A DNA stretch of 64,000 nt from positions 3,011,530-3,075,529 of the forward strand of contig NC_052401.1 of the NCBI RefSeq assembly GCF_009389715.1, read 5' to 3'. This DNA comes from Phoenix dactylifera. Lineage: Eukaryota > Streptophyta > Magnoliopsida > Arecales > Arecaceae. Positions 1-12,664 of this stretch are shown piece after piece. Positions within the stretch are counted from its first letter, which is position 1. Each line of letters opens with the position of its first letter. The notes beneath the pieces were generated by a model. It worked only from the letters and a program-made list of their open reading frames with translations, was not told the origin of the DNA and ran no database searches. The position numbers and the translations under genes are program-made.

Positions 1-243
1 TCACTATAAGAAGAAGAGCATGGGAGTGCTACGGAGGAGGAAGAGAAGGTAGGATGTATTCAATCCCAAGTCTATGGTGAACTCACTACAATACCAGCAC
101 TTGAAGCTAAGTCTTATGTTAATAAATTGTGCCTTCCTTGGTAATTTTAATCATCGTTAGCTAGGTCTAAATCAGCTATAGTGATGGTATAATTTGAACT
201 TATTGTTCTACACAGTCAATGATCAGACTTTCACTTCTGCTGC
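1..243. other. unassigned sequence at window edge
   Basis: No reading frame or repeat that I recognise. It ends at the T-run that probably represents the poly(A) tail of the neighbouring antisense LINE fragment. Confidence 0.3.
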
Positions 244-755
244 TTTTTTTTTTTGGCAGGTTCTTCATACAATACGTGTACAAATACACTCAAGAAATCA
301 AAAGACATTAGCTCGTGGAGTGCCTGTGGCAGCTCCTCTCTCCTGAATAGAGGGTATATCCTGAGTGGTGGGCCACATAGGCAGCCACCTAGTCGGCCGC
401 TCCGTTGGCTTCTCTGAATACATACTCGGCCTGAAAAGCCACCCCATCCCTCATCATCATCCCTATGTCCCGGATCAGGGGGTGGTCAGTACTCTCACCA
501 CTCGACTTCTCCCAAATCCATCCGATAACCTTGGCCGAATTGCCCTCTAGAATGATTGAACTGGTCTGCAGCACCTGCCGCTCAGGTTAGAGACCAGTCT
601 AAGTAGCTCGCAACTCTATCCCCAGAACTGACGTGTCAAACAATTGGCAGCCACCTGCTGCCACCATACTGGAGTGCGGGCTCCGTATAACAAAGTTTGC
701 ACCGCTCCGCGTACCTCCATCTAGCACCAACCCGCCAAAGTTGCCTGCATTATTT
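244..755 (-). mobile_element. decayed LINE 3' end with RNase H-like domain (copy A)
   Basis: Read on the minus strand, broken frames resemble the RNase H-like domain that ends ORF2 of plant L1-type LINEs. The part at 389-574 has the typical LILEG.S..VIGWI and FREANGAAD segments. The stretch near 715-750 matches the start of the domain, but the first catalytic Asp position reads Gly. A T-run at about 244-255 on the plus strand fits a poly(A) tail on the minus strand. The same sequence occurs at 32.85-33.4 kb in the same orientation (copy B). The fragment is 5'-truncated, as is usual for LINE insertions, and is not functional. Confidence 0.7.
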
Positions 756-1960
756 TTTGTCCCTTATTGTTGGTTAGGTGGTTGAGCCCTACAAGCATCT
801 TGAGGTTGACACGCAAGGGCCTCTGACTGATGTACCAAGCTGCGCTTAATTAGAGTATCGATGGCACTACCATACCTAGATCTGTTCGCAAGGCAAGCTG
901 GACAAAGCATTTTGGATGGATCTGAGCTTGGATTTAAAACCCCACAGATTGGACTAGGCTTGAAATATATATGAGACAAGCAGAAACTTAGATTTAGTTT
1001 AGTGCAGCTTGAGCTCGGTCCGGTCCAGATTTTATATAATATATAATATATACTTATGCTTTAAGAATCTATTTTTGGTGATTAAAAACATATTAATAAC
1101 TCTCTTCCATGGGGAATCACCCACATGAGGACCAGAAGACGCATTCTAACGCTCTTAAAGAGCGTGCACCAATACTTTTATAAACAACTATAAACACAAA
1201 TTTATGGATCTTACCATTCCATTTCAAATATTTAATCTTTGCAAGTTTTTTTTTTATATTTTTTAAATTAAAAAAAAGTCTAGAAAGTGTGAAATTTGGC
1301 CCGAAAGTCCTAAATATGTGAAACTACTGTGTTTGGGCATGGAAAGTAGGCCTGAAGGCTAGACTAGACTTGAGCCTGACAAATTCTAATTATACCTTTG
1401 ATTAAGTCGAGCATGAACTCGGCCGGGCCTGCCCGTTGAGCACCTCACCCCATGTTGCACACTGCCTAAACCTTATGATCTCTACTTGTTTGCCATGTGC
1501 CAACGCTACTACAGAGTTAAGCATACGACTTGCAGCCTCATCAAGCTAGATTTAAGCCCATTGCAAAGTAGGATTTCTTTTTTTTTTTTCTTTTTGATAG
1601 AACAGGCGGATCATACATATCTAATATAAGTACATCCCATAAAATCAGCAAATAAAATATCCCAAAGCCGAATTGGCATGGATGGCGAGTCAGTCCATAG
1701 AATCTCACCTGAGTGCTGAGCTAAATAAGAAGCAATACGGTCATCCACCCCATTTGCTTCTTCGTAAATGGATGGCGGGTTCTGAGAGCAGATTGCAGTA
1801 TTGTCGAAGGTGACTCGACAATGAAGGTTGGATGGATTCAAGGCCAGGCGAGGGCGGTTGTCGTCCACTAGCTTCTACATGACACCGTAGGAGTGCTAGG
1901 GAATGCATGTCCCCGGTGGCCAGGCAAAATAGGTTTTCCACGAGCAGAGAATGTGGCATT
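756..1960. other. intergenic, no gene seen
   Basis: AT-rich spacer with short frames only. GC-rich patches near 1000-1020 and 1410-1450 look like old dispersed-repeat debris. I could not assign them to a family. Confidence 0.3.
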
Positions 1961-2237
1961 TGTGTGAGGCCCAATAGTCCCACATCGAAAAAACTCGTTC
2001 CAGAGCTTGGGTATATGAAGCGGGTGTCTCCAAATTCTGCAGACGCATTTTGGGTGGAAAACAAAATCGGAAAGGGATCTGAGCAGTGAGTGCGGCGCGC
2101 GTGTGGGCCCAGAAACCGGATGCAGGCCCCGGAATCGAACAATATCTGGTAGGAGAGCCTCATGTTCCCCCTTCATGTGGCCCCCATATGGGTGCTAGGT
2201 GCCTTACGTGCCTCCCCGCGTAGGCGGAGGCGTGACA
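1961..2237 (+). repeat. dispersed repeat, copy 1 (left end lost)
   Basis: About 277 bp closely matching 10744-11011 in the same orientation. Both contain GGCCCAATAG, TCCACATCG-like text, a TATGAAGCGGG/TATGAGGCGGG segment and the end GGAGGCGTGACA/AGAGGCGTGACA. Copy 1 lacks the TGTCACGCC start seen in copy 2. It is non-coding: the frames crossing it are not conserved between the copies. Confidence 0.7.
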
Positions 2238-3469
2238 TTTGTGTTCGATGGATCATCATTCCATTGTGTCATCTAGCAATTTTACTTGTATCGATAACGT
2301 TATTATCTTCAATCCTGGAAAGCTCCAAGAGAGCAAGACTATGGTACATGAGCATGTTGATGCGGTGAGCCCATGCACGACTTCGAGCGTAGGGGATCAC
2401 GCACTGTGCCACCCAGGGGCCATTAAATGCGTTTTAATGGGCCGGGCTGACTCCCGGTCGAAATGTGCACTTCCTTGGCCTCTGGCTCTTGGCCGTGCAG
2501 GCTATGACGTGCTCCAGGTTTCCTACGTAGAGGCTGTAGAGCCAGGCGTCGTGCTTGGGATTTAGTTGAACGTGGACCCCACTATAAATGGGCTTGATGA
2601 CGTCAATGTACAGTCACCTGAGTCAGGGGCGAAAAATGGGGGAAGAATAAGGTGACGGGTCGGTCCGGTCACCATGAGATGATTTTTTTTTTGTTCGCTA
2701 AGACTGGACAAGTCAGACTATACGAAGGCATATCCAATAAAATCAGAAGACGATAAATCGTGAAATATCTTAGGCAACTCTTCTATCTGGATCCACAATG
2801 TGCTGCCAGAGTATTTAACCACGTACACAGATACTCAATCTGCAACGGCCATTGGTCTCTTTAAAAACGTGTTTAGCCTAAAACGCTAAGCGGTGAAATT
2901 TCATGCGGGGTGCTTTAAGCTTAAAATCTCTAACACAATAACGTTGTCAATCGCCTGAGTCTACCTCCTTTCTATCCCACTCAATGTCTTCTTTCCTTTC
3001 TTACCAAAAGGATTATCTTTTCTGTTCTAAATAAAAGTATGTTTTAATTAATTTATTTTTGTTTATTTTTTTTTTAAAAAAATGCACTAGTTAGAAATGA
3101 GAGGGCATTCATTTAGATGGGCCTTTAGTTTCCAATCTAACCAATGTTCAATGCCTTTTCTCCTACCCCAGCCGCTAGTTAATTATTTAAATGCTCCCTT
3201 TTCCATGGTAGATTTCTAGCCATTCCTTTCTCTTATTTGGTAATTATATTTTTAAAAGTGCATTGATGATTTTTCCAACTTGCTAATACCTTAAAGTGGC
3301 AGTATGTGGTTGGACATCAAGCTAAAATATCATCAAACAGCGTGCTCCCATGACAGCTTGAAGGAAAAAGTTGCATAAGAATCTGTTAGTCATCGTTGCT
3401 TCAATTTAGTCCAACAAAACATCAGCTCCTTTTGAAAACTTGGAATTGAGGGGGAAAGTTAAAAATTTT
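2238..3469. other. intergenic, no gene seen
   Basis: Only short frames without family resemblance. A CT/T-rich low-complexity patch lies around 2990-3080. Confidence 0.3.
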
Positions 3470-3870
3470 GATATTTGGAAGTTTTTTAGTGAAGGAAAAG
3501 AAAAAAGAAAAAAAGGAAATAGTGAGGGAAAATTTGGTCTTCAATTCTCTCCTTTCTTTTCTTCCCATAAGTGAAAGAATTTGGAGAGAAAAAAATTAGA
3601 ACTTAATAAATTTTATAATACCTATTTTACCCCTCTACTCATAAGCATACCCCTTTTATAATAAAAATATTTTAGTAAAAGTGTTAATAAGATATGCTTC
3701 TTTTTTTTTCTCGCCAAACTTTCAAACAAGAGGGAAAAAAAAGTACTTTCTTTTTTCTCCTAAAACTTCCAAACAAGAGGAAAGGAAAGCCTATTCTATT
3801 TCATTCTTTTTTTTTTTTCCTCCCCATTAGAGTTTTTCTTTTCTTTCCTTTTCTTCCCAACTCCCAAACG
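3470..3870. mobile_element. possible MITE / foldback element
   Basis: A purine-rich left end (TTTGGAAGTTTTTTAGTGAA followed by GGAAAAG-type text) is roughly the inverse of the pyrimidine-rich right end that finishes ...CCCAACTCCCAAAC. The inner part repeats CAAACAAGAGG twice (about 3722 and 3770). Size near 400 bp and potential foldback suit a non-autonomous DNA transposon. I could not define a target-site duplication, so low complexity alone remains possible. Confidence 0.35.
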
Positions 3871-6234
3871 GAGGCAAACCCAGCTTCACTTTAAACGAAC
3901 ATTTTTTTTCTTTGGTGATTATGGCACTCCCTCATTAACCCTTCCGAAGAAGGATAAATAAGACGCTTCTTAAAGTTTTCTAGTCCTCAAAACCTAAAAG
4001 CCTACTTTAACCTGAGAAAAGTGGAGGCTAAACAGGGGGAAACCCCCATCCTAGCGGGCCTCAAGCAGAAGCAATCCACGCGCCGGGCTCACTGTAGATA
4101 ACGATGGATGCGAAAGCGCCGGGAAAGAGGTGAGAGAAGGAAAAAAAGGTGTCCTCAGTGGCGCGGGAGGGCAGCACCAACTTCAGTGGCGGGGCCGCCG
4201 TTGACTCCGGCCGCCGGGGAAGTACCGACGCTCGATCGCCCCACTTCCACGCACTTTGGACGGTCCGCCGCCCAAGGAGGGCCTTCTGACAACTAATAAA
4301 CAATGACATTGAAATCACCTGAGTGGCTGCGGATGCTATGGAATCTTTGAGCCAGGATTCTCCTGCTTTCCCACTCTTTTTATGGCCGTCGCCATCCCTC
4401 AAATCACCTTATCAGGAGGCCACCAACTTGGCCCTCCACTTGCATTTTGACCGTCTAAATATTATTTAAAATTATATCTTACACCATATGCATCATAATT
4501 AGCTCGTATCTTTTAGTTTTTATGGACTCTGTATCTAAAATTGCACCCGTGCATCTCATTCTAATTTGTTTCTCTGGTGCACCACTGACGTGACGTGCAT
4601 GCTAATTTTTTTTTTGCAAGTTTTTCTGCTCATATTTTTTCGAAGACAAACAGAGCTACAATTGGATTGCTTCCTTCGTAGCTAGATATTCTGAGACTTC
4701 ATCTGGACTACGACTGCTGAGATTCCTGTTTCTTTGTTTCATTTTCTTTCTTCTGATTTGGCTAGCTATACTCATTTAAGAGCTATATGAAATACCATTT
4801 TTACCAAAAAAAAAAAACAAAAGTGTAGCACTGTATATAAGTAGACATTGGCATCGAATTAATATTATTATTTGTTATTTTATGTATATTATGATATAGT
4901 GTAAAGAAAAGATTTATAGCCATTTTCAATTTTGATGTAAGAGGTAAGAAAATATAATTCAGACAATTAGATATGATCGGGAAGATTTAAAATTTTAGTT
5001 ACTTTTTAAATCTATATATGCCATGTATATGTATATATAGATATAAATATGTGTTTGTGTGTGTATACATTAAACTGTGTGGACATTGAGCTTAGATGTG
5101 GACTTTGAGACCCATTTTTAGAAGGTGGACAACTTCCCTGACCCACAGTGAACAGCAATGGGAGTGATGGTTCCCCATTCAAACATATCAGCTGTAGATC
5201 GACGAATCTTTTTGATGAACTCACTCCCAAGGTCTCCCATCCCTCATGCCGCCTCTGTCTGAGCGAACTCCCTCTCTTAAACTAATGTTAAGCAACCTAT
5301 CAATTAATTAAAGTGATTTGTGCTTGCTGACGCCTCTGTTAGAAACTCAGGGGTTTTTAGCAGCTTTCTTAGACCTCCCTTGGCCATTGTAGACCATAAG
5401 TTTGATTATGTCTTGTGAACTTCTTATCTCCATTGTTGGATAAGCTTGAGAGAAGACATTTTGCACTCGTATTTAATAGTTAATGATCTTTGGTAATCTT
5501 TCCTACATCTTACTGCATATCAACCAACCTGACTCCCAGTCCTCAACGAAACTTATCATATTTAAGTTTAGCCAAGAACTTCATCGTCCGCCTTAATTTG
5601 ACATGCTTGGCTTACAACTTTTAGTTACATTTGCGTGCCTATCATGTTGGACTTTGATTAATAGTTCTTAACATTGTTTAAGCACTATGTTTTGATCATG
5701 TCATGAAATACCATAATGTGCCTTCAGTGGATCATAATTTTGATCCATGGCCCCTATGTAGATGAGATAAGGCATGATGGCACATGATGGAGTTATTGAC
5801 AAAGATTGTTGTTTCTAATGAAGAGAGAGAGAGAATCACAAGGGATGAGAGCCATTTTGTGGGCTTCCTATCCTTGTGGGTGGATCATCTTGATCAATTT
5901 CAGCTTCCGGTCACCGAGAACTCTGTGATGGTCATTAATAAGCGTTGTCCAAAATTCTAATTTGTTTATTAACTAGATAAGCTTCAGGCTCTTTAGAAAC
6001 TTTTCATGTTCCTTGTTCACAAAATATTTCAGTAAGGGGAAGAAACATGGACAGAATACACCCGAGAAGAACAACTTTATTTTGGTCGAATATGCATTTC
6101 ATAATCTTCAAAACTTTATTTTCGTTGCAAAATGGCTAGCCGTCTATCTGGATCCTGACACCATAAATGGAGTGAAAAAAAGATCAAATACTCGACTCAG
6201 AGAGGCCGGGTCATAGTTTTTCCACTCCATCTAA
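3871..6234. other. intergenic with a GC-rich island at about 4060-4300
   Basis: Mostly AT-rich. The short GC-rich island has open frames on both strands (minus 4061-4402, plus 4108-4296). Neither resembles a known family, so I do not call a gene. The rest holds A/T runs and nothing recognisable. Confidence 0.3.
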
Positions 6235-7295
6235 AAGCGCTTAATCTTTTTGTGATTCATCCACTTGCAACAGATCTTAAAGCACTCCATCCTTTATCAT
6301 TCATCTATTTGCATAGATCTTAAGCACTCACTATTTGCTATCCATCTGTTTGCCACAGATCTCAAAGCATTTCGTTTTCTATCATCCACTCCATCTGCAT
6401 AGATTTTTAAAGCACCTAGTTTGTCATCCTATTACCTACACAAATCTCAAAAATGCTCAATCTTCTATCATTCATCATTTGCAATATCTTAAATCATTCT
6501 ATCCTGTGTCATTCATCTATCTGCAAGATTTTAAAGTGCTTTTATCTTCCATCATTCATCATTTTTGGACAAAATCTCAAAGCACTCTACTCTCTTATCA
6601 TTTATCTGTCTGAATATATCTCGAAGCGCTCCCCTCCGTTTGTCCATCTATTTGTTTGCATAGATCTTAAAAGTGCAGCATCCTTCATCATTCATTCGTC
6701 TACATAGATCTCAAACCGGCTCCTACTCGATCAATCCATCTGTTTACACAAATTTCAAAAATGCTCATCCATCATCATCCCATTACACTTGCACAGCTCT
6801 TAAAGCACTCATCATTTGTTATCATTCATCTATACAATCGCAAAACACTCTATCTTCTATCATCCATGTGCCCTGCACATATCTCAAAGTGCTCCACCCC
6901 TTTATTATCCATCCACCCAACGTAGATCTCACAGCACTCTATCCTTATCATCCATCCATCTGCATAGATCTCAAAGCGCTTTGTCCTTTATCATTCATCT
7001 GCTTGCACAGATCTCCAAGCGCTCCATCCTCCTATATTTGTCCCGTTACACATATCTCAAAGAACCCAACCTCTTATCCAATTCATCTGCTTGCATAATT
7101 CAAAGCAACCCATCTTCTATCATCCAACCATCCTGCACAGATCTTAAAACACCCTATCCTCTATCATCCACCACCTGCATAGATTTCAAAGGGCCCTTTC
7201 TTTATCATCCTTTCGTTTGTACAATTCTCAAAGCAGTCTATCCTTTGTCATTCATCTACTTATAGAGATTTCAAAGCATTCCCTTTCAATCATGC
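6235..7295 (+). repeat. diverged 43-bp minisatellite, about 24 copies
   Basis: The core AGATCTCAAAGCACTC and its variants recur at about 6277, 6318, 6357, 6400, 6443, 6488, 6527, 6571, 6617, 6662, 6706, 6750, 6797, 6838, 6878, 6924, 6966, 7009, 7053, 7096, 7139, 7181, 7222 and 7267. That is 24 copies with a mean spacing of 43 bp. Each core is followed by a pyrimidine-rich part like ATCCTTTATCATTCATCTG. Copies differ at many positions and lengths vary by a few bases, so the array is old and not homogenised. The long open frames crossing it are a by-product of few TAA/TAG/TGA in the unit. Confidence 0.9.
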
Positions 7296-7518
7296 CAAAT
7301 AGAGTTCCTTGCTAATTAGTGAGAAAGATAGTTCTGAAAATTTTACAGAAGTTTAGCTATCAAATGATCCTCACTTGATATGTTTTGTAAAAGATTGATG
7401 ATTAGGCTAATTACAACGAATTTGAAGTTTTGATGGTTAGTCAATACTTTTTAAACTTTTAGGGTCTAATATAATGGCTCAAACTTAAAAGGGTGTATCT
7501 GTGTCTTTTGAGAAAAAA

Positions 7519-7520
<2 letters not shown>

Positions 7521-7566
<46 letters not shown>
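7521..7566. repeat. (GA)23 microsatellite
   Basis: Uninterrupted GA dinucleotides. Confidence 0.95.
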
Positions 7567-7568
<2 letters not shown>

Positions 7569-8890
7569 TAATATCCATCGAGGAAATAGAACAGAAACAA
7601 GATAGAAATTTCAATTTCTCTATCATAATGAGTCCAACATTTGCATCATATTATTGACTTGTTCAGGACCTAGCGAATCATCGCAATCATACCTAGGTCT
7701 CGTCCAGTGGCTAATATACCATTCTCCAAGTGGAACAGGTTTTGCATTCGACTTCCAATGAAGTGCTCCAAGATTTTGATTTATAGGTTATCTAATACTA
7801 GGCTTCCTTTTTTCTTAAGCAAATAGTAGGTTATGTTGTTTCTTCTGATATCTGCAGCGTAGTGCATGATTCATGGTATGTGGATGTGACAAAGCTCCAT
7901 AGTTAATGTTGGTAGGAGCCCTCGTCTGCCTGCTTAGAGAGAGGGGTTTCATTAACAAGCTCTGAAGTTGCAAGGCCACCACGGAACTGTGAAATCTAAT
8001 TTTTTGAAAAAAAAATTCTTGACCTTCAAAACAATCTAGTTCAATCCTGCACTCAGTTATTTGACTAGAAACTCCCACATGATTAAGTACATAACTGAGT
8101 TGGGTCTCTCATGGTGCTTGACTTTGTCCTAATATTTTTTATATCTAATATCAAATATGAAACTGGGTGTCCTGCAGATCTATCAGTTTTCTCATCTCCA
8201 TGGCTACTCACAAAATATATAAAAGAAATAAGAAAATTGCACCTCTCGAATATTGGAATGTAGTTATCAAGTAATACAAAATACAAAAAATACTTTTGAG
8301 TTAGATAAGCAATGACAGCAGTCCATACTCCCTTTCATTATGCCCGAGCATTAAGTTTTATTAGACATAGATCAGCTTTGTCTTGAATTGTAACCTCTCA
8401 ATTATAGAACTAACTCTAAAATGAATCTATGTGAGCTCCATCGTTTAGTAGTTCTGGCCTCACTATGTGTACATTATTTGGGTCTAAATATATGAGATTT
8501 CATGCATGTATATGTTTACTCCCGCATTCATTATTTACCGCACAAATCTTGGATATTTATACATAACCAAAAATCAAAATAATATTTTTTGGGTAGTTTT
8601 TTGGGATGATGTTGCTCTTTCATTACAAATAGTTTCAAAGCAGGTTTGATCCATGATCATGTGAATTAGAGAATACTACAACATGAGTGGTATTTAGATG
8701 GTATTTGTGATTGAATCCATAATATTTGTGATTAAGTTTGAATGACTTTTGATTTTTAATCTAGTAAAAATGCCAAGTCTTAAATAACTTACGCGCCAAG
8801 GGAGAATTTAGGCTTGACATTGAATAGATTAGAAAAAACCAAAAAACTCGGATAATACTTTCTATCTAATCGTTTTGATGAGGTTATGAA
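7567..8890. other. intergenic, no gene seen
   Basis: AT-rich spacer. The minus-strand frames near 7815-8078 and 8083-8286 have no recognisable content. Confidence 0.3.
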
Positions 8891-8963
8891 TGTTGAAATC
8901 ACCACTTGTCCTAAAAGCTTAAGATACCATGTTGAAATCACCACTTGTCCTAAAAGCTTAAGC
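8891..8963. repeat. 39-bp tandem duplication
   Basis: The segment beginning TGTTGAAATCACCACTTGTC recurs 39 bp downstream (8891 and 8930), identical for about 34 bases and ending in CTAAAAGCTTAAG. It is a short local duplication, possibly inside old LTR debris. Confidence 0.85.
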
Positions 8964-9649
8964 TAATAGGATGATGTAGATTTATTTTATATTTTATATT
9001 TTCTTACTATAAACAGCTATAAAATATGGATAATTGATGTTACCAAGTAAAAAAAAGAAAATGATTAAGTTAAAATCTCTTATCATCTTACACAAGTGGC
9101 CTAATTTGCAAGGAAAATTTTTGTCTCTCCTTCTCTTTAGAAAACCCTAGTCGTTTCATCATTGCCGCGGCGAGCTGTGCATCGCACGCGGACGATACCT
9201 TTGAGTTGCTTGCCTTCTTTGGCACTTTCTTAGACTCGGACACTGCCTCCATTGATGACTTCAAACCAGCCGAGAAGGTTTGTTTATAGTTGTGGGGCCA
9301 AGTTTTGGCAGCCAATCTAGAATCAGACAGTAAGCCAATCTGATGCTCCAATATTAAATCCGTGAGGGAGTTTTCACAGTGATGCGACCTCCCACGGAAC
9401 CTTGCTCCCTCCGAGCCAGTGAGGGCTGGAATTTTACCCGGAAAGGTCAATAAACATGGGTTTATGGTTGGTCCTCCACTAGGTTTCTATCACTTCCATT
9501 TTCCACAAAGAGGAGTAGGTTAACGCACTTGGCACAAGTTCGGATCTTTTGTGGTGTAAATCTAAATAACCGATTAGAGATCCATGGCTGTTTCTGTTGA
9601 ATTAAATTAAATATTTTAAAATTTTGAAAAACAAATTAGTCAATGGCCA
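8964..9649. other. intergenic with an unassigned minus-strand frame
   Basis: A 120-codon minus-strand frame (9088-9450) is Lys/Ser-rich in the middle and is not recognised. Nothing around it (no splice partner, no conserved motif) supports a gene. Confidence 0.25.
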
Positions 9650-10270
9650 AGTGGCAAGAATTAACGCATAAGCAAGGGAGCAAACATGAAAAAATTCCCA
9701 AAGGAAGTATGGGCAGTCAAGATGCAACAAGCCGCATGATCAAAGGAGCAAAAAAAGACACGTCATCGATCTGCAGAAGGAGAGTCTGCTTCTTTTGACG
9801 TGCCTAAGCCTATATAAAGGGCTTTAGGGATTATTTCAAACATAATCAAAATTTTTTCTTCTCTCTATTCCAAGAGTCTATATAAAAAGGGCTCTAAGGA
9901 TCATTGGGGAGAAAAGAAATAAAGAAAAAAAAAATTCTCTTTATAATTTTTCTAAGTTTCTTTTGAGCTATCTGCAAGCGTGAACGTGCTCTTCTTTGAA
10001 GGCGCACTGATAGGAAAGACATGGTTCTGTATTGGGTCTTCATATCTATAGAAGATCTGTGCCAGCAGACTCATGCGTGGGGGACATAAATTTTTCTGGG
10101 ACAACGCATCAGCGTGCTTCGATCGACAGGCCATATTCTCTCTCTTTCTTTATTTTATTATTATATTGACAAGTTAATTATTTGCTAGTTTATTCTTCTT
10201 ATTTACTATTTTTGAATATTAGAAATATTTAATTATTAATGTATCAATTATTTTTGTGCATCTAGGCTAA
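9650..10270 (+). mobile_element. LTR-like fragment with duplicated TATA box
   Basis: Two similar blocks, each with a strong TATA box followed by AGGGCT(T/C)TA.GGAT, stand 68 bp apart: TATATAAA at 9811-9818 and TATATAAAA at 9879-9887. They are followed by an A/T-rich leader-like stretch. This resembles the promoter and leader part of a plant LTR, but I see neither TG..CA termini nor internal coding sequence. It is an inferred remnant; a lone promoter-like duplication is the alternative. Confidence 0.35.
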
Positions 10271-10743
10271 CAGTTTCTTGTCTTGAGGAATTGAATAGAA
10301 TTAGTTTTGGTGCAATATAACATGCGGATGAAACAAAGAAGCGCCATTTATTTCCAAAATGGATAATGTGATGACTATTCAAACTTGTACGGCTCTCTAC
10401 GGTGCAAAACATGCAGCATAAGAGATTCTGAGTTTAGTGAGGGTATTAACATAGAATTTCAAATCAAACTGATATCTTATTTACTATATTCCTGTATCGA
10501 CAATATTGCTGGTTTTTTCTTTATTTTTATTTTTACTTTTTTAATTTTAATAAGGGTGATCGGCACATGAAAATATAAAGGCAGAGGCACACAAAGGAGA
10601 AATATATTCCCCTTTTATCTTATCCTCTTCACACACTTAAAGAAATTGGTGCTCTAAATGTAATTATCTTGCAGCTAGACAGATTTCAGCAATATAGATT
10701 GTATATGAATATAGTTATAACAAAAATAGTGACACATTGTTTG

Positions 10744-11011
10744 TGTCACGCCCCCGCCTGCGTGGGGGTGTAAGGCCCAATAGTTTCACATCGGAAAGAC
10801 TCGTTCTAGAGCCTAGGCATATGAGGCGGGTATCTCCAAATCCTGTAGACGCATTTTGGAAGGAAAACAAAACCGGAAAGGAATGAAGGATGCCTGCGTG
10901 AAACCCCGAAACCGGATAATATTTGGCAGGAGAGCCCTGTATTTCCTCCTCATGTAGCCACCACGTGGGCACTGGGTGCCTCACGTGCTCCGTGCAGGCA
11001 GAGGCGTGACA
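10744..11011 (+). repeat. dispersed repeat, copy 2, with inverted termini
   Basis: 268 bp starting TGTCACGCCCCCGCCTGCG and ending CAGGCAGAGGCGTGACA. The ends are imperfect inverted repeats of about 20 bp (TGTCACGCC / GGCGTGACA). The interior matches 1961-2237. The termini suggest a MITE-like or very short LTR-derived unit. The direct repeats flanking it are too poor to call a target duplication. Confidence 0.65.
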
Positions 11012-12660
11012 TTTTGCCTTCTCAAGCTATGATGAGACTTTTGTAAAATAAGATAGTGATATCTGTGGCAGCCATTAGTAGTCGTTTATAACAAAAATAA
11101 TAAATAATCATAGCAATAAAATGATGTTGTTACTTGGCTTCATTATCATGAAATAAAATACTTATTTTAAATCGATGTGGAAATTTGAATGACTTCATTA
11201 TATAAGGATGTTAAAATGTCAATTAATAATTTTTATTTAAATTTCCTAAACCAAACCTAAACTAGTCTTCAAAATATAATTGGGTTAAAATTAAGGACAA
11301 TACCGGAGAGACCGACCCACTGCATTGTCTTTGTACATCATGTTTCAGACACACATAAATAGTCTTCCTTTCTCTTTTTTTTTTACCTGACAAGCACGTG
11401 TGCAGCCAATTGCCCAAAAATAACACACGTATGTAAGGGTGTGTTTAGCCTCAGACGGAAAACGAAATCAAAATAGATAGGATGGAGATCGAAATAGCCC
11501 GCATCTGTCGATGTGTTTGGTTCATATCCAGAATCAAAATGGAATTGAAATACTAAAGAAGAATAGGAATTGCAATTTTGAGAAATTGGGGAATTCATAT
11601 TCCTTCATAAATTAGAATGAAAATAGAACTTCCTCGATCAAATATTCGCAATGAAAGTCACTCATTCTTATTCTCATTTTCAGATTCCAACTCCCTCCAA
11701 CCAATATACTCTAATTTTTTTCACTAATTCATCTAAAATTATCCTAATTCCTGCAGATGATGCATGTCTTGAGACACATAATATAACTTCTTCTCACCAC
11801 TCCATCTCATGCAATCCACTTATGTATAAAAAGTTCTGCCAATCGGGAAGCAAGGGGAGTGGTGGTGGAATTTTTTCCTACCCTTTACATGTGGATGGAG
11901 AAGAAATGCTCGACATCGAGGCAATTCCTACTATCCTATATGTCAATGGTGCATTGATTACCACTATCTTTAAACCACCACTAGCAATCATTGTTATCAA
12001 CGAAAAAAATTTGTTCACACTGAGTAAAATGTTTCCATGTCTTGCATGATTGATGTTCTTGACTTTGGCTTCCTCAGTCTTTGGGAACAAAAGGAGAGGG
12101 AGCAAGTGCCAAGTCCATTATTTATGCATATGTGTATCGTAATGGTTTGTGTCTAATGATGGAAGCTAGGAAAGAAGTTTCTGATATCATTCCCATTCTT
12201 CTTTTAGTTTTAATTTATTACCCACTTTGTTCCATCCTCCTCTGTTTGAGCGCAGATTAAGTGGACTAAGAGCAAATAAACAAAGCCAAAATGGATTTGT
12301 CTATTGAAACGATGTTCTTACCTCGACCAACCCAATTCTAATCATGGCTCTCTTTGCTTTCTCTGTTAAACATGCGACTTTGGCTAGCTTTTGACAAAGA
12401 TATAGACCCTAAGGGGAAAAATTAAGATATAATTTATTGGATTACATTTTAAATACAATGATATTTTTGTTGTCTGTAAAGAAACTGGAAATGTAATTGA
12501 AAGATTAATGGAGAAAGTCCCCATAAATAAGTTATGGCATGTAGGGAAAAGCTGCATACATTAAAGCACATGACACTAATTAAGATATGCATAAGAAACT
12601 AACGTGGATAAAGGTGCCGAGATGTAGGGTAATCTTACTGTTCTTAACAAAGAATAAACT
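11012..12660. other. intergenic, no gene seen
   Basis: AT-rich. 11430-11720 has text of the type found in plant MITEs (GTGTTTGGTT, ATTCC-rich), but I cannot define ends. The frames at 11651-12049 (plus) and 11878-12105 (minus) lack any recognisable motif. Confidence 0.3.
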
Positions 12661-12664
12661 AAAA

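Noticed and set aside
4061..4402. 113-codon minus-strand frame in a GC-rich island
   Set aside because: Not recognised, no neighbouring exons; the island alone is insufficient to call a gene.
6335..7265. Overlapping 84-149-codon frames in the 43-bp minisatellite
   Set aside because: Compositional; frames shift between copies and the peptides are just translated repeat.
9088..9450. 120-codon minus-strand frame
   Set aside because: No recognised domain, lies among repeat debris.
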